NCBI RefSeq assembly: GCF_012641275.1
Contig: NZ_JABAIA010000001.1
Span: forward strand, 2,046,001-2,110,000
Reading direction: 5' to 3'
DNA from: Chitinophaga varians
GTDB lineage: Bacteria; Bacteroidota; Bacteroidia; Chitinophagales; Chitinophagaceae
DNA: 64,000 nt
The notes beneath the pieces are model-generated. The model ran no database searches. It was not told the origin of the DNA and was given only the letters and a program-made list of their open reading frames with translations. A program made the translations under genes and the position numbers. How positions within the stretch are numbered: the stretch's first letter is position 1; the number at the start of each line of letters is the position of its first letter. Shown in pieces: positions 34,565 through 42,175 of this stretch.

Positions 34565-34667
34565 AGGGCAATCCGTTACAGTAGGAAATGTGGGTTATCA
34601 AAACGGGAAAAGTTGCCATAGACTATCAGTCATACAGCAACTATCGTTTTTACTATCAGTTTGGGCG

Positions 34668-34675
34668 CAAATGTA
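34668..34675 (-). promoter_or_regulatory. -7 promoter element of the sigma/anti-sigma operon
   Basis: TACATTTG on the minus strand, 104 bases upstream of the sigma start; no clear TTG at the -33 distance. Confidence 0.5.
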
Positions 34676-34721
34676 GAACAGAATACGTTTTTTCTAACAT
34701 GATAGCATATACGTAATCAGG

Positions 34722-35048
34722 CTACCTTCTCCGGGAACTGTCCGGACGTGGATGCCACGGCGTGTCTACCGGATGTCTAGGGCTGTCCACCGGATGCCTG
34801 GGACTATCGACCGGAATTTTAGGACTGTCAACCGGCCAATGAGGTTTGGTGGTGTCTCCCGGATGGGGAATAGAATCGTGGCGGGACGTGTCCTTCGGGT
34901 TACCGGCAGAATCAAGTCCGGCAGCGAGCTTCGCTGCCTTTTCAGCTGCCAGCTCCTGACGGGCCGCTTCTGTCATATCCTTTCTGCAACCGATCACGCA
35001 GCAGATACCCAGCATTACTGCCAAAAAAATAAGGGGAAGATATTTCAT
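34722..35048 (-). CDS. Small lipoprotein with VDSPRHP repeats
   Basis: A 108-residue lipoprotein: signal peptide with Cys at about residue 21 (CCVIGC then RKD), a short helical stretch (EAARQELAAEKAAKLAAG), and a Pro/His/Asp/Ser-rich tail with repeats of the type VDSPRHP (four or five copies, about residues 71-103). The repeats are also visible as DNA repeats at about 34750-34830. The tail is probably disordered and exposed. Function unknown; it lies upstream of the envelope sigma operon on the same strand. Confidence 0.7.
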   Translation of the reverse strand: MKYLPLIFLAVMLGICCVIGCRKDMTEAARQELAAEKAAKLAAGLDSAGNPKDTSRHDSIPHPGDTTKPHWPVDSPKIPVDSPRHPVDSPRHPVDTPWHPRPDSSRRR

Positions 35049-35204
35049 AGAAAAGTCTGTTTATCATAGTAAACGGCGGGAATAACCAGAAAGGTTGGGT
35101 AGGAAGGAAGGAAAAATAATGGTAGATAAGTTTAGCAACCTGTATCTGTTGCCCAAACAAACCGGTGGTGGGAAACCACCTACCGGTTTACAAAAAGTAT
35201 TTTC

Positions 35205-35687
35205 TCAGATCAGCTTATAAATGAATTCTTCTATTTCTGTTTGCCGTGCATTGGCAAACCCTCTGTCGGTACCAATTTTGGTAAAGCCACATTTCTCCAG
35301 TACCCGCTGAGAACCTATGTTGTCAAACGCCACCCGTCCCAAAATGGGCCTGGCCCCTTCAAGGGTTAAAAAATCACGCAGTGCCTGAGTGCCCACTCCT
35401 TTTCCCCAGAACTTTTTATCAATCCAATAGGTGATCTCCGCATCACCGTCCATTTCAAACTTGGAGACACTGCCCGCTATAATATTATCCACCAGAATAG
35501 TGCACATATTAATCGTCGGTTCGCTGAGGAACTTTGTGTACTTCTCAATATAAGCCTGCTTATCTGTATGGTTTTGGGGCATAAAAGCGGCTAAATAGCC
35601 ACCCTCCTCGTCAAGCTGAAAAATAAAGAGATGCTCCAAATCGGCAGCTACCGTTTTCCGCAATGTTATTTCGTGCTTGTTGTTCAT
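35205..35687 (-). CDS. GNAT family N-acetyltransferase
   Basis: A 160-residue acetyltransferase. ITLRKTVAADLEHLFIFQLD at the start, EITYWIDKKFWGKGVGTQAL (acetyl-CoA pyrophosphate loop GKGVGT) and NIGSQRVLEKCGFTKIG are typical of RimJ/RimL-like GNATs. The substrate is unknown. It stands alone. Confidence 0.92.
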   Translation of the reverse strand: MNNKHEITLRKTVAADLEHLFIFQLDEEGGYLAAFMPQNHTDKQAYIEKYTKFLSEPTINMCTILVDNIIAGSVSKFEMDGDAEITYWIDKKFWGKGVGTQALRDFLTLEGARPILGRVAFDNIGSQRVLEKCGFTKIGTDRGFANARQTEIEEFIYKLI

Positions 35688-35952
35688 GACTGTTAGTTTT
35701 TTACGTGGACTATTGTAAGATACAAAAGATCATACAACATATTTCAGGGAACCGCAGATATTGGCCCGTTTGCCGCAAAAGCAACAATATTATGCAAACA
35801 AAAAAGTAACGCGGCAATACACCGATGTATGGATGAAAACAAACGACGGCTGGTGTGAGGTGGCCAGGCAGCAACCATTGTAACTATACCGTAAAATATA
35901 TGCACCTATTCATCAATTTTTCGTAATCTCGAAAAACACAGCGCACAAGAAA

Positions 35953-36606
35953 ATGCACCTAATTAATACAATTGAGATAAATCCATTTGATTTTTGTCGC
36001 CAGGAATATGATTATTCAGGGAGCAACCCAAAAGACCTGGACGAACGGTATCAATTTTGGAAGAAATGTATATCCGACAGCGGTTTAGGACGCTTGGAAG
36101 CAATCAGCAAAGATTCCTATTTGGTTGACATACAAACAATCAATGATGATGAACTGGCAGTAATTCTAACAGCTGAACTGAAAGAAGTAGATCTATCACA
36201 TGCTGAAGAACAGGTTGGTACAATATGCGGCGGACCAGCCTTACACAACAACGATGGTATATACATAACTCCCAGTTGCTGCGGGGACATCGGAAATATC
36301 AGAGAATGGGAAAGTATTTCTGAAAAAGCGTCCCATGTATGGCATCAACTATGGATAGGACATCCCTGGGTCTATTTCAGAAAAGGCAACGGGTTCATTG
36401 AATTCTCCGGTTATACGGAATCAAACCTGGAAGATCTTAAAGATATTCAGATACTTGTCAAGGTTGATGAACAGGCGCTGTTTGCCGAACTTAAAAAACT
36501 CAGAGAGCAACAGGAGGAATTTCAACGGAGGATTCAAAAAGTACTTGATAAAATAGGGGTGGAGAATTCTAAACGAGTGTCAGAGCTGATGAGCGGGCAT
36601 ATGTAG
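35953..36606 (+). CDS. Hypothetical protein of the AT-rich accessory region
   Basis: A 217-residue soluble protein. The N-terminal 150 residues are mixed alpha/beta with two close cysteines (PSCCGDIGN); the last 50 form a charged, probably coiled-coil helix (ALFAELKKLREQQEEFQRRI). No family was recognised. The frame downstream of its stop continues without a shift into a decayed copy of the small protein encoded at 39124-39309, so the 3' end may be a recombination joint. Its base composition is lower in GC than that of the core genes. Confidence 0.65.
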   Translation: MHLINTIEINPFDFCRQEYDYSGSNPKDLDERYQFWKKCISDSGLGRLEAISKDSYLVDIQTINDDELAVILTAELKEVDLSHAEEQVGTICGGPALHNNDGIYITPSCCGDIGNIREWESISEKASHVWHQLWIGHPWVYFRKGNGFIEFSGYTESNLEDLKDIQILVKVDEQALFAELKKLREQQEEFQRRIQKVLDKIGVENSKRVSELMSGHM

Positions 36607-36618
36607 CGCGACATAGTA

Positions 36619-36702
36619 CAGCTTAAAATCAGGCTTCTCCAACCTCCGGAGAAAAGGTTTAGACTAATGATGGAGGGCAATACGGTTTTATATGTCTCCT
36701 AA
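36619..36702 (+). pseudogene. Decayed copy of the small partner-protein gene
   Basis: Reads QLKIRLLQPPEKRFRLMMEG, then NTVLYVS and a stop, and matches QLKIWLSKPPMERLKQMMED, then NTALNAF in the intact small protein at 39124-39309. The DNA is also clearly similar (shared CAGCTTAAAATC and ATGATGGAGG blocks). Only the middle of the gene is left. It is in frame with the preceding 217-residue gene beyond its TAG stop. Confidence 0.8.
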
Positions 36703-36716
36703 TTCGCATTGGAATG

Positions 36717-36746
36717 AAGAGCCACCGGAATATTCAGATGGCTCTT
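36717..36746 (-). terminator. Hairpin between convergent genes
   Basis: AAGAGCCA (36717-36724) pairs with TGGCTCTT (36739-36746). It lies between the plus-strand hypothetical gene and the minus-strand gene that ends at 36757. Confidence 0.55.
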
Positions 36747-36756
36747 TCTCCGTAGC

Positions 36757-37344
36757 TCAGCACCCGCCTTTGCGAGGGGCACGTTTGTAAATTATTTTAC
36801 TATCCCGTTCTACATAATCGCCCGATACTATCGGATATGAATACTTGGGCGCGTGCGATACACTATGGCTTTTTATAACTATCTTGTCATCAACTTTCAG
36901 ACTATGCAATTGCTGAAATTCATTGTTAAAGTTCAAAAAATCCCAGTCAGACTTTTCCGGCCCAAAACTAAGAATATAATCTTCCCCATTAATCCTGGCC
37001 ATCACTCCGAAACCTAATCGTGAGCCTGGCGGCAGAGAAAGAGAGGTTACAACAGCCTCCATATTTGTAAAATTACTTATATGAGTCCTTATTTTAGCAG
37101 CACCGGCAAGCACTTTTTTACCTTCGGGGGACGCTTCCCATTGTTTGTACTTTATACCAGCGGGGGTAGCTTCCCATCTTTCCCTTTCTGCTTTCATTTC
37201 AGCGGCAGAGAGTGGCTTCTGGGTTGATTTTTTAGAAGTATCATTTTTGATTTCGCAATTAGCAAATACCAGTCCGCCTGCCACAACCAGCGGTAAGATC
37301 AGCGCGTAAATAACTTTTTTCAAATTTTTTGTAGATTTAAACAT
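36757..37344 (-). CDS. Hypothetical exported protein next to a membrane regulator
   Basis: About 195 residues, with one N-terminal hydrophobic helix (about 9-27, IYALILPLVVAGGLVFAN) acting as signal or anchor. Next comes a charged helix with an internal duplication (WEATPAGIKYKQ and WEASPEGKKV). A beta-rich C-terminal half follows (GFGVMARINGEDYILSFGPE, VDDKIVIKSHS). No family was recognised. It is divergent from the winged-helix membrane regulator at 37501, so it may be its target or signal partner. A longer start at 37398 would add 18 residues; the ATG at 37344 gives a better signal sequence. Confidence 0.65.
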   Translation of the reverse strand: MFKSTKNLKKVIYALILPLVVAGGLVFANCEIKNDTSKKSTQKPLSAAEMKAERERWEATPAGIKYKQWEASPEGKKVLAGAAKIRTHISNFTNMEAVVTSLSLPPGSRLGFGVMARINGEDYILSFGPEKSDWDFLNFNNEFQQLHSLKVDDKIVIKSHSVSHAPKYSYPIVSGDYVERDSKIIYKRAPRKGGC

Positions 37345-37500
37345 AGATCTACCTTCTGATAAATCAGGTCCGTTTAAGGCATTTTTTAGATTTTTCATAT
37401 CTTATAAAATTGATTTCAACGAAAGTAACTTCCTATTTTTCAGCCTGGAAATCAGGATTGTAAATAAAAATGTAACCTTTGTAAATTAATCGTAAACAGT

Positions 37501-38394
37501 ATGCCTGGCCGCCCAAACCTCCTCTCCGGAAAACGCAAATACCTGTTCGGTTTGATACTGTTCTTGTTTGTCTCGATCATCACCGTGGCTTTCAGCCTGG
37601 AGGGAAATGACGATTTTGATATTTCCAGAAGGGAAGTTTTACTCCGTAAGATCGGACATGAACTCCTTTTACAGTCGGGCGACAATAAGTCAAGGGTGCT
37701 CCCGGTAAAAAAGATCGCAGAAAATGAATATCTAATCAGCTTTGAGCATGATCTTACCTTTCAACCAGACTCCCTGGTGAGTACCACCCGGCGTTTGTTG
37801 TCTCAAGACCCTCTTGCACGTGATTATGTTGTTAACGTACTGAACTGTAGTAACTCCAGCGTTGCCTATGGATACGCCATATCCCAAAATAAAAAAGATG
37901 ATATCATAACATGCATGGGAAGAGCGCAACCCAGTGCGTGTTATATGATTAATATTAAATTCAAATCGACAGACGGCCACACTGCAAAAAATGTATATCT
38001 CCTGGGCAGTCTGCCATTTCTGGCATTTGTTGGTTTTCTTTTTTTGAGATCAGTTAAGCCTCAAAACACTCCGCCCAAGGAAGAGCAGCAGACAGGCATG
38101 ATTACTTTGGGCCCCGTTTTATTTGATGCGAACAACCGTAAGCTTATCGTAAATGGCCAAACGACAGAATTAACCGGTACCGAATCCCGTGTATTGCACA
38201 TTTTCGCATTGTCTCCTAACGAGACTATTGAGAGAAGCAGGCTTCAAAAAGAGATATGGGAAGATGAAGGGGTTATTGTAGGCCGTAGCCTGGACATGTT
38301 CATATCAAAACTCAGGAAAAAACTGGAACCTTATCCGAATATTAAAATTGTGGTGATACGAGGGAAAGGATATAGGCTTGAAATTAGCGCCTGA
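37501..38394 (+). CDS. Membrane-bound winged-helix transcriptional regulator
   Basis: A 297-residue regulator with two membrane helices (about 15-32 and 166-183) flanking a periplasmic sensor domain of about 130 residues. The C-terminal DNA-binding domain (about 200-297) is of the OmpR/CadC type: LTGTESRVLHIFALSPNETI, RLQKEIWEDEGVIVGRSLDM, and the wing VVIRGKGYRLE. The order is the reverse of CadC, where the DNA-binding domain is N-terminal; this arrangement occurs in Bacteroidota. It probably senses an envelope signal and regulates nearby genes. A decayed copy of its recognition region is at 14582-14671. Confidence 0.9.
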   Translation: MPGRPNLLSGKRKYLFGLILFLFVSIITVAFSLEGNDDFDISRREVLLRKIGHELLLQSGDNKSRVLPVKKIAENEYLISFEHDLTFQPDSLVSTTRRLLSQDPLARDYVVNVLNCSNSSVAYGYAISQNKKDDIITCMGRAQPSACYMINIKFKSTDGHTAKNVYLLGSLPFLAFVGFLFLRSVKPQNTPPKEEQQTGMITLGPVLFDANNRKLIVNGQTTELTGTESRVLHIFALSPNETIERSRLQKEIWEDEGVIVGRSLDMFISKLRKKLEPYPNIKIVVIRGKGYRLEISA

Positions 38395-38596
38395 GAAGTT
38401 TTCCTACCGGGAAATGGTTAAAACAAAGGCTTTTTGTTTTAGGTCGGGAGGAACTTGACAAAGTTCGAACTTCTTTGTTGAAGATCTAATCAAAATAGAA
38501 TTATTCAAAAATAAAACACAATATAACTATTTAACAATCAATTGTTTAATTTAAAATTTGTTTCAAACATGAAGTATAGTTAATTTGTAACTTTAT

Positions 38597-39127
38597 ATGG
38601 TCTCCTTTTTTGAAAAAATAATAGCGATACTTCATGAACTCAATATCCCATATATGCTCTCTGGTAGCGTGGCGATGAGTTTATACATCGTTCCAAGAGC
38701 AACAAGGGATTTTGACTTTATCATACATCTTGAATCTAAAGACATTGACCGTTTTATTGCAAATTTTGAGGATGGGTATTATTGTGATCGAGACGCCATA
38801 CAAGATGCAATAAATCGTCGAAGTATGTTCAATATTATTGACCATGCCTCCGGCTTTAAAGCAGATTTTGTTGTTTTGAAACCTGATCCGTTCAGACAAA
38901 TGGAATTCAGCAGAAGGATACAGATGGATTTTTATGGCCAGGTAGTCTATGTAGTTTCAGTTGAAGATTTGCTTATTTCTAAACTCATATGGATTCAGGA
39001 TGTTCAATCGGCGATACAAATGGAGGATATCAGAAACCTGGTCTCATTAGAAAATCTGGATTGGAACTATATTAAAACGTGGATTAACAAGCTTAGACTG
39101 AACTCTTTTAATCTTTTCCAAGTATGA
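38597..39127 (+). CDS. Nucleotidyltransferase of a two-gene module (AbiEii/DUF6036-like)
   Basis: A 176-residue nucleotidyltransferase-fold protein. The signature MLSGSVAMSLYIVPRATRDF, then DFII, gives GSxxxxxxxxxR.T.DxD near residues 21-42, as in AbiEii/DUF6036 proteins, and KADFVVLK (about 93) may give the third acidic residue. The C-terminal half (VYVVSVEDLLISKLIWIQD) fits the same group. Many relatives act as toxins or nucleotidyl-transferring enzymes paired with a small protein. Its stop overlaps the start of the small gene by four bases. The DNA is AT-rich. Toxin activity is inferred, not shown. Confidence 0.8.
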   Translation: MVSFFEKIIAILHELNIPYMLSGSVAMSLYIVPRATRDFDFIIHLESKDIDRFIANFEDGYYCDRDAIQDAINRRSMFNIIDHASGFKADFVVLKPDPFRQMEFSRRIQMDFYGQVVYVVSVEDLLISKLIWIQDVQSAIQMEDIRNLVSLENLDWNYIKTWINKLRLNSFNLFQV

Positions 39128-39309
39128 CCGACACACCTGATCACATAAAGCAATTGCAGCTTAAAATCTGGCTTTCCAAGCCGCCAATGGAGAGGCTCAA
39201 ACAGATGATGGAGGATAACACGGCTTTGAATGCGTTTTGGACAGCTGCTAAAGAGCAGCAAAATAACCTATCGACTCGCAACCGCCAGCAAGGTCAGGAG
39301 TTGCTTTAA
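39124..39309 (+). CDS. Small partner protein of the nucleotidyltransferase
   Basis: A 61-residue, highly charged, probably helical protein (QLQLKIWLSKPPMERLKQMM, then EDNTALNAFW). It overlaps the nucleotidyltransferase stop by four bases (ATGA), so the two are made together. The PPMERLKQMM part resembles the P-[PE]-E-R-L motif of small proteins seen beside AbiEii/DUF6036 genes, recalled from memory. A decayed copy lies at 36619-36702. It may be an antitoxin or specificity subunit. Confidence 0.75.
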   Translation: MTDTPDHIKQLQLKIWLSKPPMERLKQMMEDNTALNAFWTAAKEQQNNLSTRNRQQGQELL

Positions 39310-39433
39310 ATACTTTTTTATCAGCCAATATCTTTATAATCAACTATACGCTTTTTGTATGGGTATCTAGCCCCAGCGCTCCCGTCCCCAATATCATTTC
39401 AGTCACAAGAAATACCTCTTTAAATTACGCATA

Positions 39434-40759
39434 TTGAAGATGAATGAAATTTTTAATAGTCGCGAGCAAGCACTATATCTCTGGATGTTCATCATTCTAA
39501 TTAGCGTAATAATTATTCCATCTACCCGAAAACACCTTCCTGGTATTATACGTATTGCTTTTTCCAGCCAATTTCTTTGCTTGTATGCCATAATGCTTCT
39601 CTACACACTAGGCATAGTATTCATCTTTTATAAATGCTCTCTTTGGAACGCTAGTCAGCTAAAAAACACAATCGTTTGGTTTCTGTTTTCAGCCTTAGCT
39701 AGCTTTTTCGCAATAAACAAAATAAAGAGTGAAAACGAATATATAAAAGAAGCTATAAAAGAAACCTTCAGCTACACTTTGGTGGCGGAATACCTCATAG
39801 GTTTTTACACATTCAATTTTTGGGTCGAGTTCTTATCCTTTCCAATATTAATACTCATTATAGGTATGCTTGTCTTTACAGACAAAGATCCACGTTATCT
39901 GTCTGTAAAAAAACTTCTAAGTAAGTTACTATCTATAATAGGACTTTTCCTCGTAGGTTACACTGCATACAAACTAATAACAGAGTTTGATGACTTTGCA
40001 GTAATAGGAACGCTTTCAGACTTTCTAATTCCCCCTGCACTATCGATTGCCTTTTTACCGTTCATTATTCTTTTGTCTAAATACCTGAAGTATGAAGCCA
40101 ACTTTACCAAGGTGAAATTTGCCATTAAAGATCCCTATTTATCAAATTATGCAAGATTACAGGCACTCGCTCATTTCGGTTTTTCAACCCAAGACTTGGA
40201 ACGATGGAGTAGCTCTTTATTTATTGAGAAAGTAGATAACAAACAAGATATTATCAGATCAATGAAGAAATTAAAACAATTAAAAAAAATTGAAAAAAAT
40301 CCGCCGGTTGTAAATCCCGTAAACGGGTGGTCTCCATATGCCGCAATAGATTTTCTGAAATATGAAGGGATGGAAACAGGATATTATAAATATGTTGGAG
40401 AAAATGAATGGATGGCCTGTTCTACCTACCTTAAATTAGATGATGACCTGCTAGCCAATAACATCGCTTATTGCGCAGAAGGAAATGAACAATTCGTCCA
40501 AAAATTAAAAATTCAATTAAATGTTAATAATCCAAATTTATCAGCGACAGCCCATCTAAAATTTCTAAGTACAGCTAAAGAACTTTTTAGCAAAGCTCTA
40601 GGAATAGCTTTGCCTGAAGATGTAGAAATGAATATAACCGAAGGAACAGACTATTATTCTATTTATCGTGATAAAGAAGTGAAAATTGCCAAAAATATTT
40701 GGGAAGGCCATAAGGATCATGGTTACAATCTGAATCTTATAATCCAACTGAAGTGCTGA
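39434..40759 (+). CDS. Hypothetical multi-pass membrane protein with soluble C-terminus
   Basis: A 441-residue protein. The first 215 residues contain about six membrane helices; the remaining 225 are soluble, with Lys/Asp/Asn-rich stretches (SMKKLKQLKKIEKNPPVVNP) and mixed alpha/beta structure. No family was recognised. Codon use is markedly AT-rich compared with the surrounding core genes, pointing to acquisition. It sits between the nucleotidyltransferase pair and tRNA-Pro copy 2, and its role in relation to them is unknown. A second in-frame ATG is at residue 3. Confidence 0.7.
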   Translation: MKMNEIFNSREQALYLWMFIILISVIIIPSTRKHLPGIIRIAFSSQFLCLYAIMLLYTLGIVFIFYKCSLWNASQLKNTIVWFLFSALASFFAINKIKSENEYIKEAIKETFSYTLVAEYLIGFYTFNFWVEFLSFPILILIIGMLVFTDKDPRYLSVKKLLSKLLSIIGLFLVGYTAYKLITEFDDFAVIGTLSDFLIPPALSIAFLPFIILLSKYLKYEANFTKVKFAIKDPYLSNYARLQALAHFGFSTQDLERWSSSLFIEKVDNKQDIIRSMKKLKQLKKIEKNPPVVNPVNGWSPYAAIDFLKYEGMETGYYKYVGENEWMACSTYLKLDDDLLANNIAYCAEGNEQFVQKLKIQLNVNNPNLSATAHLKFLSTAKELFSKALGIALPEDVEMNITEGTDYYSIYRDKEVKIAKNIWEGHKDHGYNLNLIIQLKC

Positions 40760-40790
40760 CCTCTATATCAAATATCTCAAAACAAAAATA

Positions 40791-40826
40791 AAAAGGACAA
40801 GACCATTTCTGCTCTTGTCCTTTTTT
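40791..40826 (-). terminator. Terminator downstream of tRNA-Pro copy 2
   Basis: AAAAGGACAAG (40791-40801) pairs with CTTGTCCTTTT beginning at 40814, with an A-run that becomes a T-run on the minus strand. It has the same stem as the terminator after copy 1 but a different loop. Confidence 0.85.
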
Positions 40827-40829
40827 CCG

Positions 40830-40904
40830 TCGGGGCGGCAAGATTCGAACTTGCGACCTCCTGCTCCCAAAGCAGGCGCGATAACCGGGCTACGCTACGC
40901 CCCG
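40830..40904 (-). tRNA. tRNA-Pro (anticodon UGG), copy 2
   Basis: Identical over all 75 bases to the tRNA at 15841-15915, in the same orientation, with its own promoter and terminator. Acceptor, anticodon (TGG) and T arms are intact. The flanking sequences differ beyond the terminator stem and promoter elements. Confidence 0.97.
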
Positions 40905-40955
40905 AAGTCCCCTTGGACCCACCTTTCAGTACTTTGTTTCCTGATTAGTGGAGTG

Positions 40956-40985
40956 CAAAGGTAGGGATATTACAATGATATCCAA
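40956..40985 (-). promoter_or_regulatory. Promoter of tRNA-Pro copy 2
   Basis: On the minus strand TTG (40985-40983), 19 bases, TACCTTTG (40963-40956). Confidence 0.8.
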
Positions 40986-41008
40986 AAAAATTTTAAATAA
41001 AAAAACAT

Positions 41009-41057
41009 TATCAGCTGAAGACGCCCGGCAGGAGGGCATCTTCAGCTGATATTTTTT
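41009..41057 (-). terminator. Intrinsic terminator of the oxidoreductase gene
   Basis: TATCAGCTGAAGA-C-GCCC (41009-41026) pairs with GGGC-A-TCTTCAGCTGATA (41034-41051), one mismatch. On the minus strand it is followed by a T-run. It overlaps the stop of the oxidoreductase gene. Confidence 0.88.
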
Positions 41058-42045
41058 ATGCTGACACCGGCATGCGGATGATGACCTTCCCCTGGGCCGT
41101 ACCTTTTTGCTGCGCGGAGAAGGCTGCTTTCATCTCTGAAAATTCAAAAACACCAGCGATTTTAGTGACGATGCTGCCATCGTGCAACAGCCGCGCGATA
41201 TCATCGATGGCACGTTCCTCGTTGGTGACCATTTTGAAAGCGGCATTAAGCCCCTGCGCTGCGTTCCGCTCCTGCTCAGCTTTAGAAAGGCCGGAGGGCA
41301 AATAAATCAGCGGCGCACCGGGCTTAAGGTGACGGGCAAACCAGGAAGCCGCATTACGGCCGCCGGCATCCAGCACGAGGTCCAGCTGCAGCGGCGTGGC
41401 AGTTGCTGCGTCGAAGGAAGCATATTCAAGGATCTCATCGGCGCCCAGCTCGGCTGCCAGTGCGGCATTGGCCGGACTAGTCAGCGCGATGACATATGCA
41501 CCCAGGTGTTTGGCCATCTGTACGGCATAGTGCCCTACACCACCGGTGGGAGCTGTGATCAGGATACGATCGCCGGGCTTAACGGTGTAATGCGTGGTGA
41601 GGCTCTGCCAGGCGGTGATAGCAGCCAATGTGGCGCCGGCGGCGGCTTCAAAGCTCACCTGTGCGGGCTTCAGCGCCAGGTGCGATGCCGGGGCAGCTAC
41701 ATATTCGGCGTAGGCTTTACCATGACCAGGGAAATGCACCATACCGAATACGGCATCGCCCACTTTAAATTTAGTGACATCGCTGCCTACGGCGGTGACT
41801 ACCCCGGCGATGTCCCAGCCCAGGATAATGGGCGATACGCCGTCAAATACCGGCGCAGCGCTGCCGCGCATCCGTTCGCCGTCACGGGTGACGATATAGT
41901 CTTCCAGCGTTTTAACATCTACGGGGTTAATGGCCAGTGCATGGGTCTTCACCAGCACCTCATCGGCGGCGATATCAGGAACTGCTGCCTCTGTTACTGC
42001 CAGCGGGGATGCAGGGTCGAGTTTTTCTAATACTATAGCTTTCAT
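41056..42045 (-). CDS. NADP-dependent oxidoreductase (quinone reductase-like MDR family)
   Basis: A 329-residue medium-chain dehydrogenase/reductase of the zinc-free quinone oxidoreductase type. The N-terminal GroES-like domain has ALAINPVDVKTLEDY and ILGWDIAGVVTAVGSDV. The Rossmann domain carries TAPTGGVGHYAVQMAKHLGA (about 155-175). Zinc-binding cysteines are absent. It probably reduces quinones or enones with NADPH. It is divergent from an AraC regulator, 130 bases apart, likely its regulator, and has a -7 element at 42069-42076. Confidence 0.92.
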   Translation of the reverse strand: MKAIVLEKLDPASPLAVTEAAVPDIAADEVLVKTHALAINPVDVKTLEDYIVTRDGERMRGSAAPVFDGVSPIILGWDIAGVVTAVGSDVTKFKVGDAVFGMVHFPGHGKAYAEYVAAPASHLALKPAQVSFEAAAGATLAAITAWQSLTTHYTVKPGDRILITAPTGGVGHYAVQMAKHLGAYVIALTSPANAALAAELGADEILEYASFDAATATPLQLDLVLDAGGRNAASWFARHLKPGAPLIYLPSGLSKAEQERNAAQGLNAAFKMVTNEERAIDDIARLLHDGSIVTKIAGVFEFSEMKAAFSAQQKGTAQGKVIIRMPVSA

Positions 42046-42068
42046 CTTTTTGTAATTTTTAGTACTGG

Positions 42069-42076
42069 CAAAGGTA
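42069..42076 (-). promoter_or_regulatory. -7 promoter element of the oxidoreductase gene
   Basis: TACCTTTG on the minus strand, 24 bases upstream of the start codon. No TTG at the usual spacing, so activation by the divergent AraC protein is plausible. Confidence 0.55.
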
Positions 42077-42175
42077 GCTGGGCAACTGCCGCTGGAATGG
42101 TAAACAGAAAGGGAAGAACGGTAACGAGATGGGATGACCCTGAACCGCCAATATCAAAATATGTAACTTAGCGGT

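Noticed and set aside
34750..34830. Short repeats suggesting a CRISPR array
   Set aside because: They are in-frame codon repeats (VDSPRHP) of a lipoprotein gene without spacer-like unique sequence.
15841..40904. Integrative element bounded by the tRNA-Pro copies
   Set aside because: No integrase, and the repeats are complete functional tRNA genes with their own promoters rather than tRNA 3'-end fragments.
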